DNA from: Rotaria macrura
Taxonomy: Eukaryota; Rotifera; Eurotatoria; Philodinida; Philodinidae
Reading direction: 5' to 3'
NCBI GenBank assembly: GCA_900239685.1
Contig: OENT01000526.1
Span: 39,649 to 103,648, forward strand
DNA length: 64,000 nt
In this document: positions 12,784 through 24,800 of the stretch, one piece after another
How positions within the stretch are numbered: the first letter of the stretch is position 1
Layout of the letters: each line of letters opens with the position of its first letter
Program-made: the position numbers and the translations under genes
The notes under the pieces: generated by a model
Databases searched by the model: none
What the model saw: only the letters and a program-made list of their open reading frames with translations
What the model was told of the DNA's origin: nothing

Positions 12784-14524
12784 AAGTGGTCGACCCTAAT
12801 TCCATCACCAAATTGAAATCTTGAAAAGAACTTTAAATATATGAACTTGTAGATGTCTGTTTCAAATAATTTTTTGACTCCGGAATAGACAAAACATTTC
12901 TCTATCGATTCATGTATTTTTGATCAAACAACAATAAGATATGAGGAAGGAGTGATCAAAACAAACAGACCTACTCTCTTTTTCGTTCCGTTCTGTTCTA
13001 TTCCTAATTACATCACACCAGCAAAAATACATGGAGCTCACGAAAGAAACCTGTTTTCAGTTTGAAAAACTTCACTTTTTCATTGAAACTCTGGTCATTA
13101 GATTCATCACGTTGAGCTCTATCGACTAATGTCCTTTTCACTATTTTTAAATGTAACTTTCGTCTCTTTTTTATGAAAAAGAATCAATTTTTCACGTGAT
13201 GTAATAATGTCGAGTAACTTTATTCCATCACTCCAGCTATTCTTCTTTCCTTATTCCATCACACAATAGAAAATGCATAGGAAAATATTCACGATCAGTA
13301 AAAAATATCTTGGCGGTACTAAAAGTACAGAATTTCGAAATAAAGTTGACATAAGAAATGAAGCTGATATAAAGCTCATCTGTAGGTACAAAAGACAGAA
13401 AATTTCGACCATCTATTATCGGGATTTACTCTTTTCAAACAATAGCACTGTTTCTAAGACTTCTAACTCTACATTTAGCGCTTTTTTCAGTAAGTCGTAA
13501 CAAAAAGGATGAGTTTTGACTCAAATATGGGAAAAAAAATATTGAACAAAACGCAGCATCACAACTGTGTAATTATGTTACATGAAAGATAATAAGTAGA
13601 CCCAATTTTAGTTTGCACACATGTAAATTTCATATTATTAATTGGCTTACAATAAAATCTATCAGCGTAATTCTAAAATCTAAGAAATGATTTATCTTTC
13701 TTGACTGAAGCTATGATTTTTAGAAAAGCTCATTTCTAAAACTGTCGAAAAATACTTGTGTTGTAGTCTAGCTTAGTCGCCGCGCCAGGGTTAGGTTCGG
13801 GTGGTCTCAGTCCACCCGAGAGGAAGTTGAGCCCAACCTGAAAATTTTCAAAAACCTTTAACACAATGTTTTGTGGCAGCGTCACAGATGGTCTTGGGTG
13901 GGCTCAACCCACCCACAAGAAAATTTCTGGCGCCGCAACTAGTCTAAATACTTAATAATTTTTCATTATTATTAATTGACAATAAAAATACTATCCCTAC
14001 AGTGATGAAATTTTGATTACTAATTTTTTTTTCGCTTGCGGAATAATTTTGAAACACTTGGTACTAATACAGAGGAATTATACTAAATGACGATATTAAA
14101 ATTTTCTGTCTTTTGTACCTGCAGATGAGCTTTATATCAGCTTCATTTCTTATGTCAACTTTATTTCGAAATTCTGTACTTTTAGTACCGCCAAGATATT
14201 TTTTACTGATCGTGAATATTTTCCTATGCATTTTCTATTGTGTGATGGAATAAGGAAAGAAGAATAGCTGGAGTGATGGAATAAAGTTACTCGACATTAT
14301 TACATCACGTGAAAAATTGATTCTTTTTCATAAAAAAGAGANTTTGTTTTGATCACTCCTTCCTCATATCTTATTGTTGTTTGATCAAAAATACATGAAT
14401 CGATAGAGAAATGTTTTGTCTATTCCGGAGTCAAAAAATTATTTGAAACAGACATCTACAAGTTCATATATTTAAAGTTCTTTTCAAGATTTCAATTTGG
14501 TGATGGAATTAGGGTCGACCACTC
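12784..14524. mobile_element. Foldback (large inverted-repeat) transposon, about 1.74 kb
   Basis: The left arm runs from GTGGTCGACCCTAATTCCAT (12786) to about 13407. The right arm, its near-perfect reverse complement, runs from about 14099 to 14523. The word ATTCCATCA recurs along the arms (near 12799, 13223 and 13253). The 75-codon frame at 13273-13500 lies partly in the left arm and is not a convincing gene. The spacer (13408-14098) holds a second, GC-rich inserted element. The right arm is shorter because a single N at 14342 replaces about 195 bases present in the left arm (12968-13163). Confidence 0.8.
13774..13942. mobile_element. Short GC-rich MITE nested in the foldback spacer
   Basis: About 170 bases of clearly higher GC begin AGTCGCCGCGCCAG and end CTGGCGCCGCAACT, which are near inverse repeats of each other. 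Inside are two small palindromes around GGGTGGTCTCAGTCCACCC and GGGTGGGCTCAACCCACCC. Its composition is unlike the host foldback element, so it looks like a later insertion. TAG occurs on both sides but is too short to call a target duplication. Confidence 0.55.
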
Positions 14525-17500
14525 TAGATCTTCTCTATTATTTTTAATCGAATTTTTTTTATCAGTGGGCTATAAATGCTGTTTGATGAATCTTGAGACA
14601 TGAAAAAGATAACTTTATAGGCCGACAGAATATACTCCCTAACTAAATGTTTTTATTTGAGATTTGAGTACTCATGTCAGTCTTTCAGGTGACAAATTAT
14701 TGTGAAATATCTCCTTTTGTAATAATAAAACTATGAACATGAGTATATAAACATTCATTTATTTTATAATTAATCAGTGTAATTTTGTTATTTAAACTTT
14801 TTTGATGGAATGCTGAACAATTTTATAAAATTGAGGCTAGTAGAAACCCATAATTATTTTATATTAAATGGGAAAGTATTTTAAGGGCAATTGTCAAGCG
14901 TTAAACAACTAAAAATTAGACTATAGAAAAGATGAAAAACAATAACTTCTATAAAATTAATCAAATAATCTAAGAGATTTGACTGATTAAAAAAATGTGT
15001 TTAAGAACAAATACTTGATAGTTAAATAAGATTTGGATATAGTCAAATTACTATATGTATTTTATAAAATAGAGTGTTTTTCGTTTGGTTTTTAATTAAA
15101 TATCTTGATCAATTACATGAAGCATGCGTTCACTTGTTCATGTTGATATTTTTATTATTGCAAGATAAGACGTATCATTTGAAAGATTGAAATCAGTATT
15201 CAAGCCAAGTCTCATACAAACACATTCCTGTTTGTACGTAGCTACTCTCTGTCAGCATAGAAACCAAATTTGTTGTGCCTTAAGATTTCTAAAACACTTA
15301 GAATCGATCATTAGAGAGATATTGCTCGAATAACAAAAACATGATATTATCTTTTCTCCTAGACCAAAATGGTAGGATCTAGAAATGGGAATTCATGTGT
15401 CTGGCTATAGCACAGTTACCGTATGGCAACTGCCACAAATGTCGATTTCTATAGTACAAAAATATAGAACATTTGTGTTTTGTATGATCTTAGGAAACAG
15501 AAAAATACAAGTAAATTGCTTACATTTGTAACTTATTAAACACCAAAAAGATTCTTTTTCTTCAAGTCTTACCATACAGTTTCATCTATATGTTGAAGAA
15601 TAGTCAAGTATAAGAAGAAAAACTATTTTCTGTTTTACGAGTCTTGAAACTGAGACTGATTCCGACGATCAGATAAATCATTTTACGTATGTCAGCAATT
15701 ATTTACAGTGCTCGTTTCAATTGAATATGAGCTTGTGTAGAAAGTATAATCAACTCATTCTAAGAAAAAAAATTAACAGTATAATTGAAAATAAATAAAC
15801 TCCTCCCTCGATAATTGTATCTTTAATTAATTTTCAGATAGTTAAAAAGCCTTTAGTAAGAGTGAAATAGACTATGCGATCATACATGTACACGTGTTAA
15901 ATGATGATAAATGTGAAAATCTTCTAAATAAAGATCAAATTTTTTCGGTCGAATGTACACTTAATTAATCGTTCATTCGTCACACTATATATATCAAGAC
16001 GAATTGAAGGACATTGATCAAGATGTCTTTTAATTTACAGATTTCGTATTATTGTTTGACTTTGGACTATAGTAAATGCTCCAATCGGCATCAGAATTAT
16101 ATGAAACTCATCCTTCGATTTCATTTTTATCATTAATAAAGACTAAAAAAAATCAATAGCGAAAGCTTCTAACTGTTAAAAAAGAACTGATTATATTTTA
16201 TACACGGATTTTATCATTATGATATTCCTGAATTTCTCTTAAATATACTTCAATTTTCTCAGTATTATATTGATAGAGAAACTACTCATCATTTTTAATA
16301 TCAATTGAACCTTGCAGTTTTTTTAAATGCTAACTTTTATGTTGAAATAATGAATAGAAACATTCTTATAATTCACTTTATGCATTATTATGATTTTGAT
16401 TGATTGAATGGATAAATCTTAATTATAGTTATTAAAATTTTGAGTTTTGTTTCTTCAATTACACTTATAAATTCATGTAATGATTTATTAAGATTATCAA
16501 AAGACATAAAATATTGAACGACAAATTCATTTTCTATGCTCAATTTTATGTACTTGACGGAAAATGAAATGACAATTAATTGAACATCTGGTCAATAATA
16601 AAGGAGTACAAAATAAATCTATACCAATTTTGCGACATGATTGATTTTGAGTATTTTTTGAGAAAGCATCTATTCAATGGACATTCTATTTTAAAGAAAC
16701 CGAGCGAATCAATTGAATTTCGTGTATGTCTGGTGTAGACCACTGTTGGCAAGTATCATTCAAGTTCTATAGGATATGCTCAACTATTAAGACTGTAATA
16801 TCTCTCATGCTTGTATTGTGTGTACTATTTTACATCGGACAGCTAACCAGATAAAATGAATCTTTGTAAACTACATTTCAAAAGTGAAGTCGAATTTGGA
16901 AATTTCATATTATTAGTTTTTAGAATGAATTAATAGAAAATTGAATAAATCTTCACTCATCTCAAAAAGTTCAAAAATGAATTGTTTGAGATAGACTATA
17001 AGCCTATCGAATGTTTTTAATGTGAAGTTACTGTTGGACCATGCTATAGATCGATGAAGTTTCCAAGATACAAGAACGACATTTGAACTGCATATGAACG
17101 CCCATATCAAATGACATTTGAATAGCGAAGTATAGATCTTCACACACGAACACTATGTTGAGTTCTAGAACTACACATTTTACCATGTCTTTACATTTTC
17201 GATGAATCACTATAGAAGATAAAACCACTATTAATGTCAATCGAACCAACAAGATATATTAATAACATATGGTAGTGTCATGCAAATGGATTTCCGTAAA
17301 CAAATGTTGTCGAATTTCTGATTGGTTAAAATCGTGGTGCAATAATATTTTATTTTTTTTTCTGAAATATACATGTTTACGCTTAAAATTCGTTGGATTT
17401 CTAAATATTTTCAATCCAACGGTACTTACCAAAAACCTTAGGAAGTCGTGTAAGCACTTATTGATGAGTGGTTAGATACCAATAAAGTCGATAGTAAAGA

Positions 17501-17906
17501 ATCTATTCGATACTTGTATTTTTAGAAGTAATATTTTATAAGGTCACTTAAACTCATGATTGGTAATAAGCACACTTGGTGTATATTCAATAACTGATTG
17601 ATAACAGAGAGTGAAATGGTTATTAAACTAATTATCACTATTGTTAGATTCATTTGTATTGACAACGCAAAAAGAAATCGTAATAGGAGTTGTGGAAAAA
17701 CATCCAAGTAAATGAATTTTATTTTTGCATAGCGGTCGTTATTAAAATCTGAAGTCTTTTGAGGCCATGTCATCAACTATTCAATCGCTTTCTTGTTGAA
17801 ACTATTGGGATTATGTAGTATTAGAGTAGTTATAAATATTTTGACAAAATTTTGGACAGCTAGCTTATTGTTACCGAAATAATCTATTTGTAAGGTTCGG
17901 TCTTTA
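14525..17906. other. Intergenic, no gene supported
   Basis: A long AT-rich stretch without convincing coding sequence. Two overlapping minus-strand frames at 16913-17252 are dissimilar to any family I know and look like chance. Confidence 0.4.
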
Positions 17907-18051
17907 ATGAGTACCACGACCATGTTCAAGAAAATTGAAAAAATGGAAGTTCGACTTGAAGCTTTACTTGGGAACAGGCGTCAGGTAAACAAATTTTTGT
18001 GAACATTTTAGATCTAACTGTTGTTTGTATTTTTGAACGCAGCTATTGTAA
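17907..18051 (+). CDS. Possible two-exon micro-protein, 28 residues
   Basis: Exon 1 (17907-17984) encodes MSTTTMFKKIEKMEVRLEAL and six more residues ending GNRRQ. A 58-base intron follows with GTAAAC and GAACGCAG borders (17985-18042). The next exon supplies only two codons (CTA TTG) and TAA. The exon is coding-like, amphipathic and coiled-coil-like, and the intron length is normal for this locus. The product is so short that it may instead be one exon of a larger or broken gene. No family is recognised. Confidence 0.35.
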
Positions 18052-19232
18052 AAATATTTATTTCTCATCGTTCATATAAAGCAGCAGATTTGATGAAAGG
18101 AAAAAGTCAAAAGAACTGAAATTTTCACAAAATACTATTCTGATAGAGGCCTGTTTCCATGTAAAATTTCAAGTCGAAACTCGAAAATCAATATTTCCCT
18201 TGTTAGTAAAGGAGATCACGGCATTCATTAGAGACTGATCCTAACCAATGAAGTATTTCGGTAACAATGAGCTAACTGCCTATCATTTTTTCAGAATATT
18301 CACAACTCCTTTGATGTTACTACATTATGCCAATAGTCTCAATGCAAAATTTATTGAATAGTTGGCGACCTTCCGTCATAAGACACTACAAACGGTGTAA
18401 CTATAGTTAAATAAGAAAATTGTCTATGACATAATCGCTCGATAATAAATTGAAGATGTCATACGTTGTCAACTGTATGAAACGAATTATCAATCGTTTA
18501 TCTCACTCAATTTTGTCGACATTCTTACCATTTCCGAGTCGATCAAGTACATTTCTATGTTACATCTAGCAAAGTGTAGACTATTCTTTAATTCATTAGA
18601 TCTATTGGAAACGCTCATATATGAAGTATCGAAATCATATAAAATTCGATGACTTTCAATCTAAATGAAAGTTTAAAAGATTAAAAGTTACTGATTTATT
18701 GATTGAGTATAATCTCTTGAATACTTAGGATAGACATTTGTGAAATAGAAGTTTTAACGGAGCAGCATTACTAAAATCCCTATAGTATACTATAACTGTT
18801 ATTATAACGATTGAAATTCATTTGAATTAAAATTTGCATCGTCAAGTTTCTTTTTGAATCATTGTATTTCTATTTGATAGTAGCTGCAGTAGTGTCAAGT
18901 CTATATTTGAAAGCTTCTAACTTTTTATATTCTAACTGTCTTGCAAGCACAACTAAGAATGTTCTTTTAATTTCATATCTATTTGTTATCATGATGTAAG
19001 ACGCTATGAATACAGAATGGTCAGTGTAAGAAAAATACTTACGAAATCGTAGAATCAAAGATGAAGCAATTTTCATACATCAACTCGAGGTATCTTTTAT
19101 TCGATGCTACTACCTTGCACGTGCTAGATAGTGCTGTGGGAAAAGGTTGTTTTTCTTTATCCACAATTAGTTTTCTATGTAATCGGAAGATTAAATTTTT
19201 CCTCGGATGATATGTTTACCTTTTATATAGAT
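18052..19232. other. Intergenic, upstream of the COP9 subunit gene
   Basis: AT-rich. I see no gene here. The short minus frame at 18870-19076 is unsupported. Confidence 0.4.
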
Positions 19233-19238
19233 TTTTAG
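19233..19238 (+). promoter_or_regulatory. Splice-acceptor-like site directly before the ATG
   Basis: TTTTAG abuts the start codon at 19239 and follows a T-rich tract. Spliced-leader trans-splicing is known in bdelloid rotifers, so this may be a trans-splice acceptor. The alternative is an ordinary 5'-UTR intron. Confidence 0.45.
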
Positions 19239-20057
19239 ATGTCATCTGCAGCCGCTCAACAATTTCTTTTATTAGCTAAATCAGTACGTGGTTTAGCAGC
19301 TGCTGATCTCGTAACTCGTGTTCTTGAACATCCCGATATTTATGGTTTTGATGAATTTCTTCGTCTTGAATCACTTGTCAACACACTTAAACAAGATCAT
19401 TCATTGATGTTATCCACTTTAGAATTATTTGCATATGGAACAATATCGGATTATGAAACTCAACGTACACGTTTCATAACTTTATCTTCATTAGCACGTC
19501 GTAAATTGCAATTACTAACATTAGCTTCACTTTCTATACATGCACGAATATTGCCATATGATATTCTATTAAAACAACTACAAGTCGAAAGTGTACGCGA
19601 ACTTGAAGATTTAATTATTGACGGAATGTATGCACAAGTTATACGTGGAAAACTAGATCAATTGAATAGTCGTCTTAATATTGAGTATGCGATAACACGT
19701 GATATTAATTCAACAGCATTTAGTCGTATAGAAAATATGCTTGATAAATGGTGTTCAAATTGTGCTGCTGTATTAAATGTTTTAAAACATGAAGTAAAAC
19801 TAGCCAATGAAAGGAAGAAAAAATGTTTGAATGAACAAGACAAATATGATAAAGAAATGTTATCTGTGATTAAAATTGTTGATTTACAAGGACAACATTC
19901 ATCAGGTGGAAGTTCAAAAAGAGATAATTATGAAAATGATTATAATCCTAATACACTATATAATGTTTCCAATTTTAAAACCGATAATATAGATTCTAAA
20001 CAAAGTGGAGTAAAGAAATCAGCTAGAAATGTTGCTAAACGAGTATCTCGACAATAA
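19239..20057 (+). CDS. COPS7: COP9 signalosome subunit 7
   Basis: A single open frame of 272 residues, about the length of animal CSN7 proteins (near 270). CSN7 is a PCI-domain subunit of the COP9 signalosome, the nuclear/cytosolic complex that removes NEDD8 from cullin-RING ligases. The order of conserved segments matches: an N-terminal helical part (SVRGLAAADLVTRVLEHPDI), then TLELFAYGTISDYE, a winged-helix PCI region with LQLLTLASLSIHARILPYDI, and VRELEDLIIDGMYAQVIRGK followed by LDQLN. Residues of about 175-225 form a coiled-coil-like helix. The C-terminus is basic and low-complexity (SGVKKSARNVAKRVSRQ). No intron interrupts the coding region, unlike its neighbours. The ATG is supported by the acceptor-like TTTTAG directly before it and by the family's start. 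Confidence 0.93.
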   Translation: MSSAAAQQFLLLAKSVRGLAAADLVTRVLEHPDIYGFDEFLRLESLVNTLKQDHSLMLSTLELFAYGTISDYETQRTRFITLSSLARRKLQLLTLASLSIHARILPYDILLKQLQVESVRELEDLIIDGMYAQVIRGKLDQLNSRLNIEYAITRDINSTAFSRIENMLDKWCSNCAAVLNVLKHEVKLANERKKKCLNEQDKYDKEMLSVIKIVDLQGQHSSGGSSKRDNYENDYNPNTLYNVSNFKTDNIDSKQSGVKKSARNVAKRVSRQ

Positions 20058-20290
20058 ATGTGTATATGTGCGTGATTATTGTACTTTTTATTCTAGATAA
20101 TAAAACAAAAAAGAACGTTAAATTTGAACTTTTTCTTTGAAAACACGACAACTCTGTAATTTTGTATTCTATTTACTATTATAACCTTTTAAATATAATA
20201 CTGATTCTATTGATGACATCTTTTTGATAGTTTCAACAGACACACACACATCATTAATCTATGTATAAATAGGTAGATAGATATGAATAG

Positions 20291-20539
20291 TTAACGCAGA
20301 CCATGTGCACGTGAAATATTACGAATGAATTGTGTACCATCACACTGGATTTTGATCATCATGAATTGTCTTCAAAATGATACAAAAGCAATCTTTGATA
20401 ATCGTTATCATGCACCGTCAAATTAGACTTCATGCAAATCGATCTATATATAATAAAAGATAAAAAAATTTGTTTTCTTGATTTTGTCCATCTGCTTACG
20501 AAGAAATTCGAGAAGACCTTCCCTTAGTGAACTTGCCAT
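20291..20539 (-). CDS. Possible small multi-exon gene, frame unresolved
   Basis: A minus-strand ATG at 20539 in a good context (CCATGG) encodes MASSLREGLLEFL. It runs into a strong GTAAGC donor at 20499. A TATATATAG acceptor follows 56 bases later, a normal intron length here. Further down, 20291-20362 encodes MMIKIQCDGTQFIRNISRAH and three more residues, then TAA, and looks coding. I could not join these pieces in one frame without using weak splice sites, so this may be a broken gene or I may have the wrong exons. No family is recognised. Confidence 0.25.
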
Positions 20540-21872
20540 GGTTAATTTAGAATGAATCAAAAAGCAATTGATCAAAACGAATTCGACAACAAATACATGT
20601 CAATTAAAATAATCAGTTACTTTCAGGAGAAACTCATACATTATGATATAATCATCGATCAATAATATCCTGATTGACACAAACATAAACAATTGAACGA
20701 AGCGTGAACATACAAATATTTGTAAGTTCTGATATTCAACGACTTCTATAATTGTATTTCTTTTATCATAAATACGCACATCTTTATGACAGCTATTAAT
20801 TTAGTCACACCTAGTCAATGCTTTGAAGAATGCTTGAATATAACACATAACATCTATTTATAATTAGCCTAGTCTTTCGATGGCTACTGATAAAAATAAT
20901 CGTCACTAGTTTCATCATTAAGTATATATTATACGATCGTTTTCATTTCGACTGATATATTTAACTATAAATTGACGTCCAAAACAGATGTTTTTCTTAA
21001 TAAGCATGGTCTGATAGTTCAAAAGATAGAGCTGTTTAGGAGTACATGTAGAGTTAAACTTATTTTATTCATGTCACCGTTTTTCAATAACCAGGGAACT
21101 TAACAAAGTATGGAGTTCTAATGCAGTTTCAAAACATGTGAAAGTTTGATGTATAAACCTCAATGATAGAGTAAAATTTGTTTCTTTTATTCGAAAATAG
21201 TACTCGAATAATATTTAATTTCTATTTATCGGAATTCCAAGTATTAACTATTGCTGTACAATTCATGTTAAGGTTCACAAGAACGAAAAACTAAATCAAT
21301 TTTGAACTGTAAAGAAAAAGACATTTTTCCATGTGACTAGACTTTCGTTTTTGTTATAATTGAATTTTTTTAATCGTGTAGGTTATTTCTGGACTATGAA
21401 AATGTTTTTATCATAAACTATGATTATATCTAAGACAACTTTTATTTTCAACAAAAATACCCAATTTTGTGTCCTCTTCTTCTCTCTGCAAACTATTATT
21501 ATTCGTCCGTCGTTATTTTCTTGTCGTTTCTTTTCTTTTTTTCTTTCGCTTTCGATTCATTTCAACAATCATATAGTCACTGCGAAAACAACCAGTCGAT
21601 TGGAGAAAAATATTCTCACATATAACTTGCATTGAATGCTGTCATGCACGAATCTAGGCGAATGATATGCATTTTATTTTGCTGTTAAATAATCAAAATA
21701 ATATCCTTCACTCATCACTAATAGCTTTAATGATACGTTTTTTATCTTTTGTTTTTTTTCTCTAGATAAACGAACTAAAACCTTACTTGAATTCACTTTT
21801 AGATATCAATACGTAACCGAAGTAAAAGTACCTAGGATTTATTCATCATAAGTATTATTATATACATCGAAG
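20540..21872. other. Intergenic, upstream of the Argonaute gene
   Basis: AT-rich with pyrimidine-rich tracts at 21470-21560. No gene is supported. An acceptor-like CTTTTAG at about 21796-21802 may end a 5'-UTR intron of the Argonaute gene. Confidence 0.4.
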
Positions 21873-24800
21873 ATGTCGGTATGGGAAAAACGACAAGGTA
21901 ATTTCAGTGTTTTATTCATTTTAAGTTTTACGATAAGCTACTTGTTTCTTCTATTATAGCTCGCGCTGGTTCGAAGCCAAGTGCGGAACCTCCTACAACA
22001 AATGGAACGAATACAAATAGTACCAATGCATCGACGGTACCAAAAAAATCTGCTTGGGGTGTACCACCGAAACCGGAACCGGTTGCTATTACTCAAATTG
22101 AACGTTCGTCAAGTGTATCTCCAACGCCACGTGAAGCCATGGAGAAACTTTTATTAGATCCTGTCAAAGTTCAACCTACAGTTCGTTCTCAAAGTGCACG
22201 TCCAACAAATCGACGTTCATACTTACATTCAGCCGTACCTGAATCAGCTGTTTTAACGCCAGTACGTCGACCTGATCAAGGTGGAAGTATTGGTAAAACC
22301 ATTGAAGTATATACAAATCATTTTCGTCTTCAAGTTAGTGATCATATTATCAATCAATATGACATTGAAATCTATATGATCGGACGAGATAAAAAACCAC
22401 GTTTAGCACGTAAAGATGAACGTTGGGAAACTGTTCAACGTATAGCTAAACGTGAGAAGAATTTTCCTGTCATTTGGTATGATGAAGGAAAAACAATTTA
22501 TACAAAAGAACTCTTAACTGATTTTACGAAACCATTACAAATAACATTTACTATCAATAATGAAGAGAAAACATTTCAATTTCATGTACTTAATCTTGTA
22601 CGACAAGAAAAACTTCGAGATATATTTGATTTTATTGAAAAAAAGACATCAATTAGACCACGAGATTCCATTCGAATTCTGGAAACATTATTCAAGCAAG
22701 GTGCAAGAAATGATCTGATTGCCATTAGAAATCAATTTTATGATCGAAAACAAAAACTTGACGATCTTGGTATGTATTCAGTTTGTTCGACATAAATTGA
22801 AGGCTTTTTTTTGTTTCTGATATTCAACTATATATTCAATGAATGAGAAATGACGCATATTCGTCGTTATAGAAAGTTCATTTTACTGACGTCTGTAATG
22901 ACGTGATAAATGTTCGTTTACTAAAAGAAATAATAATAATAACCTGACATAAGTCGGTTTACAAAACAAGTTCTCTTCTGTTCGATAGTCTAAGTTTTCT
23001 CAAATTCTATTATCTAGCGTAGAAATGCCGTTAGTTAGTGTCATAATCACAAAGGACTAGATGGACTTCTATTAGTAGTGCTACAGTATGCTAAAGAATT
23101 AGAAAATAGTAAGTCCATCGAAGACAGAAAGTCTTCTTTGAGAAACCTGTATGTATATTCCTATTTGGCTGATTCTTTAAAATTGTTGTTTTATTTATCA
23201 ATAGTCTTTAACTAAAAATACATCTTGGATGACAGATTGTTTTGATTTATTTGTGAAAAATTTATCCAATTACTTTTTCATCAATTATACATCTTTTGGA
23301 GCAAGAGACAATTTTGCTACTCTTTGAGAGAGCATCCTTCCAAATCTTAAATCCTTGACTGGCTGAGGCGCATAAAATGAAGGCCTTACTAGTCAAGGCA
23401 ATTGTAACGAAGTATATGACAGTGAAATATTGAGAAAATTTTGATCTCTTTTTTTTTTTAGTTCACAGAGATGAGAGCCAGATACGAACAATTTTTCTCT
23501 TTCAGACGATAGAGACCCGATACCGTGCAGAATTTTGTACAAATTATTTTTGTCATACTTTAATGAATATAATTATAAAAGGGAATTTACATGGTTTTTA
23601 CGACTCGCAAAGGCAACTTAAATATGTTATTCTCTCTCATTCTTGCACAGGAACACCGTGAACAGTCATAACATGAAATAAGACTACTAAGAAGAAACTA
23701 AGTCTTCATGACAACTTATGGGAAATATTTCGTAAAACAGTAGTAGTTCATTAAATGTTAATTTGAAGATATTTTCAACAGATTCATGTAGAAATGATCA
23801 TTTCATTTAGTTGATGTTTCTGTTTTTCGATTTCTTTACATCATATTTTATTGACAAACCTATGACGCATATAACTAGCGCATTGTTCAAAAAAGAAGAA
23901 AATTGTCAATCAACTATAGATTTGTCGTATCATGAAATACTTGAATGCAAAGATAGAAGTTTTTATTCCAAAGATTACTATTATTCTCAATTGCGTTTGA
24001 TATGATGATATTTGAGTAGCTCGCCATTTCTTTTAGCAACGAAAAACTATCATTGATCTTTTGTAACACACTGAATTCTATGAATCATACTATTTAGGTG
24101 ATGGACGTGGTATGGCAAGTGGTTTTTATCAAGCACTGTTTCTAACACAATGTGGTCCAACACTGAACATGAATCTCGCTTTCACTTGTTTCTATATGCC
24201 ACTAAATTTCATTGAATTTGCAACGAAATATCTGCGAAAAGACATAACAAAAGGTTTAAGTGAAGTCGAACTACAAGTTTTCAAACGTATTGTTCGCAAC
24301 TTGTTGAGTATGTTAGCATAGAAAAAACAATAGACGCCTTCTTTTTTCTTCAATGCGCTTTATCGTTACTATTTAGTTGAAACACTCCATACAGGTCGTG
24401 ATATTCGTTATCGTGTACGTGGATTTGGTTTACCAGCTAATCAAATCAAGTTCGTGCGTGGTGCTAGTGATGATGATGGAGATGCATCATTAGGTGAAAA
24501 GATAAGCGTTGCAGATTTTTTTGCTGAAAAATATCACAAATTAAAATATCCAAATTTACCATGTATCGATGGAATGAGTGGCAATCAAAAACGAGCTAAC
24601 TGGTTACCTATGGAAGTAGTTAAAGTATGGCCTTTTCATAATAAAACAGAAACCTGGAATATTTAGTTTTCTTTCATCTAGCTTGTTGCATGGGAACGTT
24701 CATTGAAACCATTGGACAGTGTGCAAAGAGCATTAGTGACGAAAAAATCAGTCATTAAACCTGAACAACGTTATGAACAAATAATGAATGTTGTCCAAGA

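Noticed and set aside
23811..24005. 64-codon frame inside the Argonaute gene
   Set aside because: It lies wholly within intron 2, whose borders are fixed by in-phase exons on both sides.
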